Shown: positions 29,627 through 39,435, numbered from the stretch's first letter. The stretch: DNA of 64,000 nt from Saliniramus fredricksonii (GCF_900094735.1 NZ_FMBM01000002.1:620001-684000); one strand, 5' to 3'. Notes: generated by a model not told the origin, from the letters alone. Translations and numbers: made by a program.

Positions 29627-29911
29627 ATGAGCGAGACGACGCGTGACGACAGGCAGGATCCGGCAAACTGGCGGCGGGACAATGTGCTTGGCCTGCTCGA
29701 TCGCCTCGGCATGACCAGAGACAAGACCGCCAAGCTCGGCGGACGCGTGAATCCAAGGCTCCTCGCCCTCGCGCGCGAGCGGGCGGGTGTTGCGAGCGAC
29801 AGCCAGCTGATCGAACTCGCTTTGGGTAATCTCGTGATCGATGACGGCTTCCCCGAGGCGTTTCGTGCGGCGCGCGGCAGGATCGACCCGAAGGTCGATC
29901 TGGACCTCTGA
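29627..29911 (+). CDS. Putative ribbon-helix-helix antitoxin of a PIN-toxin pair
   Basis: This 94-residue protein has an RHH-like core (GGRVNPRLLALARERAGVAS followed by DSQLIELALGNLVIDD) between a charged N-terminal segment and a C-terminal tail (EAFRAARGRIDPKVDLDL) suited to wrapping a toxin. It has a strong Shine-Dalgarno sequence (GAGGAGG, 5–6 bases upstream). It lies 21 bases before a PIN-domain gene. Antitoxin function is inferred from this order and the fold; I cannot place it in a named antitoxin family. The 251 bases upstream carry no gene and presumably the promoter and operator. Confidence 0.68.
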   Translation: MSETTRDDRQDPANWRRDNVLGLLDRLGMTRDKTAKLGGRVNPRLLALARERAGVASDSQLIELALGNLVIDDGFPEAFRAARGRIDPKVDLDL

Positions 29912-29932
29912 CCGCATGGAACTGGGAACTGG

Positions 29933-30484
29933 ATGGATATCGACAGGATCATCCGCCGCTGCCGCGCCGCACGCCACACCACGATATTCACCGCTCGCCC
30001 GCCGGAGGAGCTGGATCGCTTTGCAGAGAGCGACGTACCGGGCGAGCGGATCATGCTCGATACCTGCATTTTCATCGATCAATTGCAGGGAAAGCTGCCT
30101 GAGGTCATCGAGGAGCGCATAACGGCGCGCACGATCATGCATTCACCGGTGGTGATCGGCGAATTGAGTTTCCTGATCGGCAGGCTCGACCCGAAACATC
30201 CGGAGACTAGCGATGCAATCGCCGCGATCCGGGATCTGCTGGCAGCCATCGCGGATCACCGGATCTTTGATCTCACGGCGGAAGACGCCGTGCGCGGCAA
30301 CATCCTTGCCGGATGCATGGCGCGGCTCCTAGGTCACGATCGGGAAAGCCGGCGCAAATCTCAAAGCGACGCGGTGCTCGCAGCGCAGGCCGCGCGGCTG
30401 GGCTGCCTGTTGGTAACCCGCAATCTCGGGGACTTCGATCATTTGGCCCAACTCGAGCCGCGCCTGCGGGTGGCGTTTTATTGA
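29933..30484 (+). CDS. PIN-domain ribonuclease toxin
   Basis: This 183-residue PIN-domain protein probably cleaves RNA using a Mg-binding acidic cluster: Asp43 in IMLDTCIFIDQL, the Glu in VVIGELSF, and the Asp residues in KSQSDAVLAAQAARLG and TRNLGDFDHL. A 40-residue N-terminal extension precedes the domain, making it longer than typical VapC (about 130). All catalytic acids look intact, so the toxin is probably active and held by the upstream protein. The pair is flanked by unrelated metabolic genes. Confidence 0.82.
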   Translation: MDIDRIIRRCRAARHTTIFTARPPEELDRFAESDVPGERIMLDTCIFIDQLQGKLPEVIEERITARTIMHSPVVIGELSFLIGRLDPKHPETSDAIAAIRDLLAAIADHRIFDLTAEDAVRGNILAGCMARLLGHDRESRRKSQSDAVLAAQAARLGCLLVTRNLGDFDHLAQLEPRLRVAFY

Positions 30485-30602
30485 CCCCCGCAAGGGAGCG
30501 GAGCGCGACCGCCTCGACCGCGCGGCCGGGAGGGAAAGCCATGCGGGAGGCGTCGCGCTCCGACGCCTGGCCTGCCCGGCTCGATCCGCGACAAGCCGTG
30601 TT

Positions 30603-31268
30603 TCACCGCATCTGCGCGACCTGCACCGCGCCGATCGCCATGGCGACGGCGGCTTGCGTCGGGTCGATGACGGGAATGCCGAGTTCGTCTTCCAGCGCCT
30701 TGCGGTGGCGCGCCATGCCGGCGCAGCCCATGACCAGCGCCTCGGCGCCGTCGAGATCGCGCAATTCGCGGCCCACCGCAATCATCCGCGCCAGCGTTCC
30801 CTCGCCGGAAGCGGTTTCGGCCACCGACATTTCCAGCGGACGCTCGCCCGCGAGCCGCTCCATCAGCCCCATCTGGCGCAGATAGCGCAGATGCCGGCGG
30901 ATCGAGCCGGCCTTGATGGCGATCACGCCGAAGCGATCGGCGCGCGACAGGGCGGTGAGCACGCCGCATTCGGCGATGCCGAAGACCGGGCGCGGGGTCG
31001 CCTCGCGGCAGACATGCAGGCCGGGATCGGAATAGCAGGCAATGATGAAGGCATCCGCCGGATCCTCCGCGACGAGGCGGGCCAGCGGCAGCGTCACGCT
31101 CTCGGCATCCTTCTGGCTCTCGATGCCGAAAGGTCCCTCGCGCAGGGTGCGGCAGACGATTTCCGGGCCATCAGTGAAGGCCAGCGGTTCGAGCGCGTCG
31201 GCGAGCCCGTCGGTGACGGCCTCGTTGGAATTCGGGTTGATGACCAGAATGCGTGCGCGGCGGCTCAT
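30603..31268 (-). CDS. Aspartate/glutamate/hydantoin racemase family protein
   Basis: This 221-residue cofactor-independent racemase has the two-cysteine mechanism: Cys78 in FIIACYSDPGL and Cys182 in LVMGCAGMA. The start RILVINPNSNEAVTDGLADA is characteristic of hydantoin racemases (HyuE type), which interconvert 5-substituted hydantoin enantiomers. The divergent neighbour, 80 bases away, is a dihydropyrimidinase/hydantoinase, which supports a hydantoin role. Start 31268 has AGAGGAAAA upstream. Allantoin racemase is an alternative. Confidence 0.85.
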   Translation of the reverse strand: MSRRARILVINPNSNEAVTDGLADALEPLAFTDGPEIVCRTLREGPFGIESQKDAESVTLPLARLVAEDPADAFIIACYSDPGLHVCREATPRPVFGIAECGVLTALSRADRFGVIAIKAGSIRRHLRYLRQMGLMERLAGERPLEMSVAETASGEGTLARMIAVGRELRDLDGAEALVMGCAGMARHRKALEDELGIPVIDPTQAAVAMAIGAVQVAQMR

Positions 31269-31348
31269 CTGCTTTTCCTCTTGTCGGGAGTTGAAACCTG
31301 CGGGCGAAAATTGTCCAGTCGGACAAAAGCACAAGGGATTTACGCACC

Positions 31349-32815
31349 ATGCCGGACACTGCCTACGATCTCGTCATCCGCAACGCGCTTCTCGCCGGCT
31401 CGACCGGCAGCGTCGAGGCCGATCTCGCCGTCTCGGGCGAGCGAATCGCCGCGATCGGCCATGGTCTCGGCGCGGGCAAGCGCGAGATCGATGCGAGCGG
31501 GCGCATCGTCACGCCGGGCGGTGTCGACAGCCACGCCCATATCGAGCAGCTCTCCGGCGGCGGCGTGATGAATGCCGATACCTGGGAGAGCGCCACCACC
31601 TCCGCCGCCCATGGCGGCACCACCAGCGTGATCGCCTTTGCCGCCCAGCATGTCGGCAAGGACATGCGCCAGGTGGTCGACGACTACGCCGCGCTCGCAC
31701 GCAAGGGTGCGGTGATCGACTACAATTACCACCTGATCGTCTCCGATCCGACGCAGAAGACCCTGAAGCAGGATCTGCCGGCGCTGATCGCCGAGGGCCA
31801 TGCCTCGATCAAGGCCTTCATGACCTACGACGCCATCCGCCTGCATGACGAGCAGATGCTCGATCTGATGGCGGTGGCGCGCGAGAACGGCGCGATGATC
31901 TGCGTTCATGCCGAGAATCACGGCATGATCGCCTGGATGGCCAAGCGCCTCGTCGATCGCGGCTATACCGCGCCGAAATACCACGCGATCAGCCACCCCC
32001 GCGCCAGCGAGCCGGAGGCGTTCGAGCGGCTGATCGCGATGTCGGCGCTGCTCGACCAGCCGGTGATGATCTTCCACGTCTCCACCCGCGAGGGCGCCGC
32101 CGTGATCCGCCGGGCGCGCGGGGAGGGGATCAAGGTCTTCGCCGAGACCTGCCCGCAATATCTCTTCTTCACCAGGGAAGCGCTCGACAAGCCGGGGCTC
32201 GAGGGCGCCAAATGGATGTTCTCGCCGCCGCCGCGCGAGCTCGAGGATCAGGACGCCTTGTGGCGGGCGCTCGAACTGGGCGATCTCCTGACCATCTCAT
32301 CCGATCACGCGCCCTATGCTCCGGACGAGACCGGCAAGTTCCTGGCGGGCAGGGACGTCAACTTCAAGCAGATCGCCAACGGCGTGCCGGGCCTGCAATT
32401 GCGCATGCCGCTCCTGTTCGATGCGATGGTCTCGAAGGGGAGGCTCGGCCTGTCACGCTTCGTCGCGCTGACCGCGACGCAGCCGGCGGCGCATTACAAT
32501 CTGCCCCACAAAGGTGATCTCGCCGTGGGCATGGATGCCGATCTGGTGATCTGGGATCCGCAGAAGCGCGTCACGCTATCAGACGATCTGGTGCTCGACC
32601 GCACGGGTTATACCCCCTATGCGGGGATGGAGGTCACGGGCTGGCCCGAGCGCGTCTTCCTGCGTGGCAATCCTCTCGTCGAGGAGGGCAAGCTGCAAAC
32701 CGCTCCCGGCTCGGGCCGTTTCCTCGCCCGCCAGGCCGGCCCCGCCGCCGCGCCGACGGGGAACCTGCCGATGGAGCTCGACCCGGACCGCAATTTCGGC
32801 GCGAAGCTCTTGTGA
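31349..32815 (+). CDS. Dihydropyrimidinase/D-hydantoinase
   Basis: This 488-residue cyclic amidohydrolase opens dihydropyrimidine or hydantoin rings to N-carbamoyl amino acids. Metal ligands are visible: His62 and His64 in VDSHAHIEQ, the lysine to be carbamylated, Lys155 in SIKAFMTYD, ICVHAENHGM, FHVSTREGAAV and ISSDHAPY with the catalytic Asp. Family length is usually 460–490. Genomic pairing with a hydantoin racemase favours hydantoinase use, but no N-carbamoylase is in the window. It ends 29 bases from the convergent soxG stop. Confidence 0.9.
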   Translation: MPDTAYDLVIRNALLAGSTGSVEADLAVSGERIAAIGHGLGAGKREIDASGRIVTPGGVDSHAHIEQLSGGGVMNADTWESATTSAAHGGTTSVIAFAAQHVGKDMRQVVDDYAALARKGAVIDYNYHLIVSDPTQKTLKQDLPALIAEGHASIKAFMTYDAIRLHDEQMLDLMAVARENGAMICVHAENHGMIAWMAKRLVDRGYTAPKYHAISHPRASEPEAFERLIAMSALLDQPVMIFHVSTREGAAVIRRARGEGIKVFAETCPQYLFFTREALDKPGLEGAKWMFSPPPRELEDQDALWRALELGDLLTISSDHAPYAPDETGKFLAGRDVNFKQIANGVPGLQLRMPLLFDAMVSKGRLGLSRFVALTATQPAAHYNLPHKGDLAVGMDADLVIWDPQKRVTLSDDLVLDRTGYTPYAGMEVTGWPERVFLRGNPLVEEGKLQTAPGSGRFLARQAGPAAAPTGNLPMELDPDRNFGAKLL

Positions 32816-32844
32816 GCGGATGATCCGCGCAGGCTGATCGGCCC

Positions 32845-33474
32845 TTATCCCGGCATGTGCAGCGGGACCTGGCCGATCGACTCCTGCGGCGGCAACGCCC
32901 ATTCGCGACCGGCATCGGCGATCAGGCACCATAGGTAATCCGCCATGGAGCGGCGCACCACGAGATCGAAGAGCGGCTCGCTGGCGCTCTTTTCGTCCTC
33001 GCGGCAGATCAGCCAGACCTGCGCCTTGCCGCACAGGGTGGCCACGCCGCTGCCGCGGGCGAAATGGCGCGGATGCAGGTCGATCGTGATCAGCTTGGCG
33101 AGAAGCGCGCGCACCGCGCTGCCGCGCAGGCTGAGCACGGTGTTGTAGTCGCTGACATCCACCACCTGATGCTGATAGAGCGCCAGCGCCTGCGACAGAT
33201 CCTGCGCGATCCCGGCTGCCGTATCGGGCGCGGCAAGAATCGCCCATTCATCCGGGCCAAGCCAGAGCACGGCGCAGCGACGCCCCAGATCGGCATGGCC
33301 GGCGCGGATCGGCAGAATGCGTCCCGTCACCGCCTGGAGGGGCGCTGCGAGATGGATCGGCGCGGCGCGCACGCTCACGATCCCGCGAAAGGCGTCTTCT
33401 GCGAGATGGGCGAAATCGCCGGCATGGAGGGGCTCGCGGTGAGCCAGCGGGGAAACACGGCGCTCGTCGATCAT
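32845..33474 (-). CDS. soxG: Sarcosine oxidase γ subunit
   Basis: This is the γ subunit of heterotetrameric sarcosine oxidase, which demethylates sarcosine to glycine, H2O2 and 5,10-methylene-THF. The 209-residue protein has the GcvT/YgfZ-related pattern RCAVLWLGPDEWAILAAPD, VDVSDYNTVLSLRGSAVRAL, LAKLITIDLHPRHFARG and DLVVRRSMADYLWCLI. Its start overlaps the soxA stop by 4 bases (ATGA), so translation is coupled. It is the last gene of soxBDAG. Confidence 0.94.
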   Translation of the reverse strand: MIDERRVSPLAHREPLHAGDFAHLAEDAFRGIVSVRAAPIHLAAPLQAVTGRILPIRAGHADLGRRCAVLWLGPDEWAILAAPDTAAGIAQDLSQALALYQHQVVDVSDYNTVLSLRGSAVRALLAKLITIDLHPRHFARGSGVATLCGKAQVWLICREDEKSASEPLFDLVVRRSMADYLWCLIADAGREWALPPQESIGQVPLHMPG

Positions 33475-36400
33475 GATGCGTCCTTCAGGCCTGCGAGGAA
33501 ATCGGTGCCGGTGATCGTGGCGGGAACGGGCTCGGCGTCGCGGCGGGCGACATGGATGCGCTCACCCATGCGCCCATGCCCGCCGGCGACGACGGCGAGG
33601 GCGATCGCGCGCCCGAGATTGGGGCTGAAATAGCTCGACGTGACATGGCCGATCATCGGCGTGCGCGGGCTCTGCTCGCGCGCCGAGGCGATGATCTGGG
33701 AGCCTTCCGGAATGACGAAGGCGGGATCATCGCTCAGGAGCCCGACCAGTTGCAGCCGGTCGTCGCGGGCCGTATCGGAGCGGGTGAGCGAGCGCTTGCC
33801 GATGAAATCCGCGTTCTTCTTCACCGCCCAGCCCATGCCGAGATCGACCGGCGTCAGCGTGCCGTCGGTCTCCTGGCCGACAATGATGAAGCCTTTCTCG
33901 GCACGCAGCAGATGCATCCCCTCGGTGCCGTAGGGTGTGATGCCGTAGGGCCCGCCGCGCTCCATCAGGGTGCGCCAGAGCCAGAGCCCGTAGCTCGCCG
34001 GCACATTGATCTCGTAGCTGATCTCGCCGGTAAAGGAGATGCGAAACACCCGGGCCGGCACCCCGTCGATATGGCCGGATGCATGGCTCATGAAGGGGAA
34101 GCGTTCCGGATCCGCATCGATATCGTCGAACAGACCCGCCGCGAGTTCCGGCGCGCGCGGCCCGCAGATCGAGGCGACGGCCCATTGTTCGGTGACGGAG
34201 GTCATATAGACCTCGAGATCGGGCCATTCGGTCTGGTGGTATTCTTCCAGCCAGGCGAGCACCCGCGCGGCGCCGCCCGTCGTCGTGGTCATGTGGAAAT
34301 GATCATCGGCAAGACAGGCCGTGACACCATCATCGAAAACCATGCCGTCCTCATTCGTCATCAGACCATAACGACAGCGACCCGGCTCGAGTTTCATCCA
34401 GGCATTGCTGTAGATGCGGTTGAGGAAGGCGCGGGCATCCTTGCCGCGTATGTCGATCTTGCCGAGCGTGGAGGCGTCGAGCACGCCGATGGCGTTGCGC
34501 GCCGCGCGGCATTCGCGCTGAAGCGCCGCCACGAAATCCTCCCCCGGTTGCTGATAGACCCGCGCCCGCAACCAGTCGCCGACGATCTCGAAAACGGCGC
34601 CGTTTGCCACGTGCCAGTCATGCATCGGCGTCGTGCGGCGCGGATGGAACAGCGCGCCGACATGTTGCCCGGCGACGGCACCGAAGCTGATCGGCTTCCA
34701 GGGCGGGCGGTAGGTGGTGACGCCGATCTCGCCGATCGGCTTGTCGAGCACGCCCGAGAGCACCCCGATGGCATTGATGCCCACGGTCTTGCCCTGATCG
34801 GTGCCCATCCCCGTCGTGGTATAGCGCTTGGCATGCTCGACCGCGCCATAGCCCTCGCGCACGGCAAGGTGCAGATCCTTGGCGGTGACGTCGTTCTGGT
34901 GATCGACGAAGGCGCGGATGCGCGATTTCGGGCGGTTCGAGGGAAGCTCCCAGACAGGCGTGACGCGGTAGGGCGGCGTCCCGTTGCGGGTCTCGCCGGC
35001 TGCATGATCGGTTGCGTCTGCAACGAATCCCGTCTTGCGCGCCGCTGCGCGCCCGGCCTCCGCGCCGCTCGAAATCGCGTCGCTCAGCGCAAAATCTCCT
35101 GCACAGGCGCCGACCGGCACCACCGCCTGACGCGCCGCGTCGGGCACGAAGGCGGCGAGCGTCTCGTCATGGCGCAGGCTGCCGCCCGATTGCGAAAACA
35201 GCGCCACGTTCGGCGACCAGCCGCCGGAGACGCAGAGCAGATCGCAGGCGATGCGCTCGGGCCTGCCGGCCACGCCGCCAGCATCGAAAGCCGCGACATC
35301 GATGCTGCGGATGCGCCGACGGCCGCGCGTGGCGAGGATGGTCGCGCCGAGCCTGACCGGAATCCCGCGCGCCTGCGCCGCATCGCGATGGGCGGGATCG
35401 GGTCGTGTATCGATGATGGCGGCGATGCGTGTCCCCGCATCATGCAGATCGAAGGCGCTGCGCCAGGCATCGTCGTTATTGGTGAAGATCACGGCGTTCT
35501 CGCCCGGGCGCACGCCGTAGCGATGCAGGTAGGTCCGCGCGGCAGAGGCCAGCATGATGCCGGGGCGGTCATTGCCGTTGAAGACGAGCGGTCGCTCGAT
35601 CGCGCCGGTGGCGAGTATCACCTGCTGCGCGCGCACCCGCCACAGGCGATGGCGCGGCAGATTGCCCGCCTCGGATGGGGGCAGGTGATCGGTGCAATTC
35701 TCGAATAGCGTCACCCAGTTCTGGGCATAATAGCCCGAAGCGCTGGTGCGGGTGAGAAGCGTCACCTCGGGATGCGCGGCGAGTTCGTCCAGCACCGCCG
35801 CGCACCAGGCGCGGGGCGCGAGCCCCTCGATCAGCGCATCGCCTTCGGCCTCTGCGAGGATGCGCCCGCCGCAGGCCGCGCTTTCCTCGGCGAGGATCAC
35901 CCGCGCGCCGGTACGCGCCGCTTCACGCGCTGCCGCGAGACCGGCGGGGCCGGATCCGATGACCAGCACCTCGCAATGGCGGTTCATGTGCTCGTAGCGC
36001 GCGGGATCGGGTGCGCTCGGCGCCGGGCCGAGACCTGCCGCGCGGCGGATGAAGGGTTCGAAGGCCATCCAGTTTCCCGGCGGCCCCATGAAGGTCTTGT
36101 AATAGAAACCCGCCGGCAGAAACCGGTGCATCAGGTCGTTGACGACACCGATATCGAAACGCAGCGAGGGCCAGCAATTCTGGGGGAAGGCCTTGAGCCC
36201 GTCGTACAGTTCCACCTCGGTGGCACGCTGGTTGACCACCATTGTCGCCGGATCGGAGCCGATGCGCACCAGCGCCCCGGGATCCTCCGGGCCGGCCCCG
36301 AGGATGCCGCGCGGGCGGTGATACTTGAAGCTGCGCGCCACGTGATGCACGCCGTTGGCGAGAAGCGCCGAGGCGAGCGTGTCGCCGGCATGGCCTTGAT

Positions 36401-36500
36401 AGCGCTTGCCGTCGAAGAAGAATGTGATCGGCTTCGTGCGGTCGATCAGACCGCCCTGGGGCAGGCGGTTTTGCGCAAGGCGTGCGGGCTGTGGGCTCAT
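33471..36500 (-). CDS. soxA: Sarcosine oxidase α subunit
   Basis: This 1009-residue large subunit has an N-terminal ferredoxin-like fold without cluster cysteines (ITFFFDGKRYQGHAGDTLAS), then an NAD-binding FAD/NAD-disulfide-reductase-like part (VLVIGSGPAGLAAAREAARTG-type motif from about residue 180, and QQVILATGAIERPLVF). A C-terminal GcvT-like tetrahydrofolate-binding domain runs from about 630 to the end (GVLDASTLGKIDIRGKDARA and ISFTGEISYEINV). The complex delivers the sarcosine methyl group as 5,10-methylene-THF. It overlaps both soxD and soxG by 4 bases. Confidence 0.96.
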   Translation of the reverse strand: MSPQPARLAQNRLPQGGLIDRTKPITFFFDGKRYQGHAGDTLASALLANGVHHVARSFKYHRPRGILGAGPEDPGALVRIGSDPATMVVNQRATEVELYDGLKAFPQNCWPSLRFDIGVVNDLMHRFLPAGFYYKTFMGPPGNWMAFEPFIRRAAGLGPAPSAPDPARYEHMNRHCEVLVIGSGPAGLAAAREAARTGARVILAEESAACGGRILAEAEGDALIEGLAPRAWCAAVLDELAAHPEVTLLTRTSASGYYAQNWVTLFENCTDHLPPSEAGNLPRHRLWRVRAQQVILATGAIERPLVFNGNDRPGIMLASAARTYLHRYGVRPGENAVIFTNNDDAWRSAFDLHDAGTRIAAIIDTRPDPAHRDAAQARGIPVRLGATILATRGRRRIRSIDVAAFDAGGVAGRPERIACDLLCVSGGWSPNVALFSQSGGSLRHDETLAAFVPDAARQAVVPVGACAGDFALSDAISSGAEAGRAAARKTGFVADATDHAAGETRNGTPPYRVTPVWELPSNRPKSRIRAFVDHQNDVTAKDLHLAVREGYGAVEHAKRYTTTGMGTDQGKTVGINAIGVLSGVLDKPIGEIGVTTYRPPWKPISFGAVAGQHVGALFHPRRTTPMHDWHVANGAVFEIVGDWLRARVYQQPGEDFVAALQRECRAARNAIGVLDASTLGKIDIRGKDARAFLNRIYSNAWMKLEPGRCRYGLMTNEDGMVFDDGVTACLADDHFHMTTTTGGAARVLAWLEEYHQTEWPDLEVYMTSVTEQWAVASICGPRAPELAAGLFDDIDADPERFPFMSHASGHIDGVPARVFRISFTGEISYEINVPASYGLWLWRTLMERGGPYGITPYGTEGMHLLRAEKGFIIVGQETDGTLTPVDLGMGWAVKKNADFIGKRSLTRSDTARDDRLQLVGLLSDDPAFVIPEGSQIIASAREQSPRTPMIGHVTSSYFSPNLGRAIALAVVAGGHGRMGERIHVARRDAEPVPATITGTDFLAGLKDAS

Positions 36501-36856
36501 GGCCGGCCTCCACCTGCGATTTCCGCCGCTTCTGCTTCGGCGCCCTCTTCGACGGGTGCGCCTTCATCCCCGCCTTGCGTGACCGGCAGCGGCGGTTTTT
36601 CGCCGATCACATAGGTGGCGACGAAGCGATCCGTCGCGGTATCGCGCAGGGCGTTGAACCAGCGCCGGCAGCCGGCGGAATGTACCCAGCGTTCGGCGAA
36701 GAGCCCCTTGGTATTGGTGCGCATGAAGACGTAATCGGCCCATTGCGCATCGCTGATCGCCTCCGGCTCGCGCGGACGGGCGATATGCGCCTCGCCGCCA
36801 TAGCCGAATTCGATCTGGTCGCGATCGCCGCAATAGGGGCAGCGGATGCGAAACAT
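36497..36856 (-). CDS. soxD: Sarcosine oxidase δ subunit
   Basis: This 119-residue zinc-binding small subunit has IRCPYCGDRDQIEFGYGGEA at the start and WVHSAGCRRWFNALRDTATD near the middle, giving the CxxC and His/Cys ligands of the δ subunit. The C-terminal tail is acidic and longer than needed (GGDEGAPVEEGAEAEAAE). It lies between soxB (11-base gap) and soxA (4-base overlap). Confidence 0.95.
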   Translation of the reverse strand: MFRIRCPYCGDRDQIEFGYGGEAHIARPREPEAISDAQWADYVFMRTNTKGLFAERWVHSAGCRRWFNALRDTATDRFVATYVIGEKPPLPVTQGGDEGAPVEEGAEAEAAEIAGGGRP

Positions 36857-36867
36857 GGCAATTCCCC

Positions 36868-38118
36868 CTAATGCGCCACGGCGGCGGCGCCGTGTTCGGC
36901 AACGAGCCTGCCGGTGGTGAAGCGCTCAAGCGAATAGGGCGCGGCGATGGCGTTGGGCTCGTCACGCGCGACGAGATCGGCAAGCGCATGGCCCGAAGCC
37001 GGCGTCGCCTTCCAGCCGCCGGTGCCCCAGCCGCCGTTGATATAAAGCCCCTTCACCGGCGTCTTCGAGATGATCGGGCTCGCATCGGGGCAGATATCGA
37101 CGATGCCGCCCCAGTGGCGCATCAGCTTGAGCCGAGAAAAGATCGGGAAGAGTTCCAGCACGGCGGCGATCTCCTCCTCGATCACCGGAAACGCCCCGCG
37201 CTGGGTATAGGAGAGATGCGCGTCGATCCCGGCGCCGATGACGAGCTCGCCCTTGTCCGACTGGCTGCAATAGGCATGCACCGCATTCGACATCACGACA
37301 CAGGGATTGACCGGCTTGATCGGCTCCGAGACGAGTGCCTGCAGCGGGTGGCTCTCGATCGGCAGCCGCAGGCCCGCCATGGCGCCGATCACGCTGGTAT
37401 GGCCCGCGACGACGCTCGCGACTTTCGGCGTGCGGATGGTGCCGCGACTGGTCTCGAGCCCGGTAATGCGCCCGGCTTCGATCTTCAGCCCGGTCACCTC
37501 GCAATTCTGGATGATGTCGACGCCCAGATCATGCGCGGCGCGGGCATAGGCCCAGACCACGGCATCGTGCCGGTTGACACCGCCGGAGCGCTGCAGGGTC
37601 GCGCCGATGACGGGATAGCGCGAGTCCGGGCTCATGTTGATGATCGGGCAATATTCCGCCACCTGTTTCGCATCGAGCCATTCGGCCTCGACGCCGTTGA
37701 GGCGGTTGGCCTCCACACGACGCCTGAGCTGGCGCACCTCGTTATCGTCATGGGCGAGATTGAGCACGCCGCGATGGCTCATCATGATGTTGAAATTGAG
37801 CTCGCGCCCCAGCCCCTTCCAGAGCTGCAGGGCGTGATCGTAGATTGCGGCGCTGGCGTCATAGAGATAGTTCGAGCGGATGATGGTGGTGTTGCGCGCC
37901 GCATTGCCGCCGCCGAGCCAGCCCTTCTCGACGATGGCGATATTGGTGAGGCCGTGCTCCTTCGCGAGATAATAGGCCGTGGCGCAGCCATGCCCGCCGC
38001 CGCCGATGATCACCGCGTCATAGGCGGGTTTCGGTTCGGCCTCGCGCCAGACCGGCTGCCAGCCCGTGTGGCCACGGAGCCCCTCGCGCAGCAACGACCA
38101 TAAGGAATACCGTGTCAT
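36868..38118 (-). CDS. soxB: Sarcosine oxidase β subunit
   Basis: This is the 416-residue catalytic flavin subunit. The N-terminal dinucleotide motif is [19 protein letters not shown]. The segment [20 protein letters not shown] lies where characterised homologues carry the covalently bound FMN, and the C-terminal part has [20 protein letters not shown]. Start 38118 ([14 protein letters not shown]) fits the family; the frame to 38148 is longer without support. It is first in soxBDAG and presumably driven from the 131-base gap before it. I expect control by the neighbouring AraC-type regulator. Confidence 0.95.
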   Translation of the reverse strand: MTRYSLWSLLREGLRGHTGWQPVWREAEPKPAYDAVIIGGGGHGCATAYYLAKEHGLTNIAIVEKGWLGGGNAARNTTIIRSNYLYDASAAIYDHALQLWKGLGRELNFNIMMSHRGVLNLAHDDNEVRQLRRRVEANRLNGVEAEWLDAKQVAEYCPIINMSPDSRYPVIGATLQRSGGVNRHDAVVWAYARAAHDLGVDIIQNCEVTGLKIEAGRITGLETSRGTIRTPKVASVVAGHTSVIGAMAGLRLPIESHPLQALVSEPIKPVNPCVVMSNAVHAYCSQSDKGELVIGAGIDAHLSYTQRGAFPVIEEEIAAVLELFPIFSRLKLMRHWGGIVDICPDASPIISKTPVKGLYINGGWGTGGWKATPASGHALADLVARDEPNAIAAPYSLERFTTGRLVAEHGAAAVAH

Positions 38119-38249
38119 GCCGCCCTCGCTCGCCGGCGCCCCCCGCAATCAGCTCATCGCGCACGATAGCATTCGCCCTTGTCGTCAATAGCGCAAAGGC
38201 GACAGCTGCTTGCGCAGAAGCGACATCGCGCGCCGACGAACCCGCGACA

Positions 38250-39269
38250 TCACGCCTCCATGGCGAGGGCGTCGCCCGGCTCGCTCTCCAGCCCCGGGAC
38301 GCGTGCGGCGCGGGCGCGCTCGATCCGTGGCGCGTGGCCGAACAGTTCCGAATAGCAGCGCGCGAAATGCGAGGCGGAGGTGAAACCGCAGGCCACCGCG
38401 ATCTGCAGGATCGGCATGGTGGTCTGCAGCAGCAGCAGCCTTGCGCGCTGCAGGCGCAGTTCGAGATAATAGCGCGATGGCGTCTTGCCCATCTTCTCGC
38501 GAAACAGCCGCTCCAGCTGGCGCGGCGAGAGACCGGCATCGGCGGCCAGGTTGCGCAGCGGCACCGGGCTTTCGATATACGCCTCCATATGCGCGATTAC
38601 GGCGAGCAGCTTGGGATGCGAGATGCCGGTGCGGTGCTGGACGGGCATACGCTGGGTGTCGTGGGGATGGCGGACCAGATTGTGCAGCAGGAGCTCCGCC
38701 ACCGCGACGGCGAGTTCCTCGCCATGGTCGCGGGCGATGCCGTTGATCATCATGTCGAGGGGGGCGGTGCCGCCCGAGCAGGTATAGCGGTCCCGGTCGA
38801 TCTCGAACAGGGTTGCGGTGATCTTCAGCTCGGGAAACTCCTCGGCGAAGCCCTCAACATGCTCCCAGTGGATGGTGCAGTTATAGCCGTCAAGCAGCCC
38901 GGCCCGCGCGAGCACGAGTGCGCCCGTGCAGACCGCGCCGAGCCCGACACCCATGCGTGACAGTTCCCGCAACCGCGCAAACAGCGCCCTGTCGCGGATA
39001 CGCTCGGCGCGCAGACCCGCACAGACGAACAGGCTCGCGCCCGGCCCCGCATCGTCGATGCCGCCGGCTGGATGAACCACGACGCCGTTGCTGGCGGAGA
39101 CCGGATCGCCGGTGAGAGAGAGGCTGCGCCAGGCATAGAGCGGCCTGCCGGAGAGCTGGTTGGCCGCGCGCAGGGGTTCGACCGAGGCCGTGAAGGCCAT
39201 CATCGAGAATTCCGGCAAGAGCAGAAAGTCGATCATCCGCGTCTGATGGGCCGCCGGTACGCCGAACAT
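38250..39269 (-). CDS. GlxA/GbdR-like AraC-family activator with DJ-1/PfpI domain
   Basis: This 339-residue regulator has an N-terminal class I amidotransferase-like (DJ-1/PfpI) domain at about residues 10–190 (FLLLPEFSMMAFTASVEPLR, GAVCTGALVLARAGLLDG). A C-terminal AraC helix-turn-helix pair follows at about 220–320 (NLAADAGLSPRQLERLFREK, IAVACGFTSASHFARCYSEL). This architecture is that of GbdR, which activates glycine betaine, dimethylglycine and sarcosine catabolic genes in Pseudomonas. Its place between soxB and the C1 operon makes the same role likely. Start 39269 follows GGAGG by 4–5 bases. The inducer is inferred, not shown. Confidence 0.85.
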   Translation of the reverse strand: MFGVPAAHQTRMIDFLLLPEFSMMAFTASVEPLRAANQLSGRPLYAWRSLSLTGDPVSASNGVVVHPAGGIDDAGPGASLFVCAGLRAERIRDRALFARLRELSRMGVGLGAVCTGALVLARAGLLDGYNCTIHWEHVEGFAEEFPELKITATLFEIDRDRYTCSGGTAPLDMMINGIARDHGEELAVAVAELLLHNLVRHPHDTQRMPVQHRTGISHPKLLAVIAHMEAYIESPVPLRNLAADAGLSPRQLERLFREKMGKTPSRYYLELRLQRARLLLLQTTMPILQIAVACGFTSASHFARCYSELFGHAPRIERARAARVPGLESEPGDALAMEA

Positions 39270-39373
39270 GTCCGCCTCCTTCCCGCCGAATCCCGCCCTG
39301 CGCGATGATACGCGCCTCAAGTGAATCAGCAAGCCGCATGATGCAACGACTTGCCGGCGACGGAAACTATCAC

Positions 39374-39435
39374 GAAAACGACACGCGTTTTCAATAAAAA
39401 GCGTGGCAATTCATGTCGTCGCTCACGAAAACGTG
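39374..39435. promoter_or_regulatory. Inverted-repeat cluster, possible operator of the C1 catabolic genes
   Basis: Within the 294-base gap between the GbdR-like gene and the GcvT-family gene lie a perfect inverted repeat (GAAAACG at 39374–39380, 5-base spacer, CGTTTTC at 39386–39392) and a second element CACGAAAACGTG at 39424–39435. GACGTTTTC recurs at about 39456. These related elements in an AT-richer patch look like regulator binding sites for one or both divergent units. The rest of the gap holds no gene. Confidence 0.4.

Noticed and set aside
33552-35708. 718-codon plus-strand open frame opposite soxA
   Set aside because: Antisense to the unmistakable sarcosine oxidase α subunit; no independent evidence of coding.
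36871-38103. 410-codon plus-strand open frame opposite soxB
   Set aside because: soxB is certain on the minus strand; the plus frame has shadow composition and no domain.
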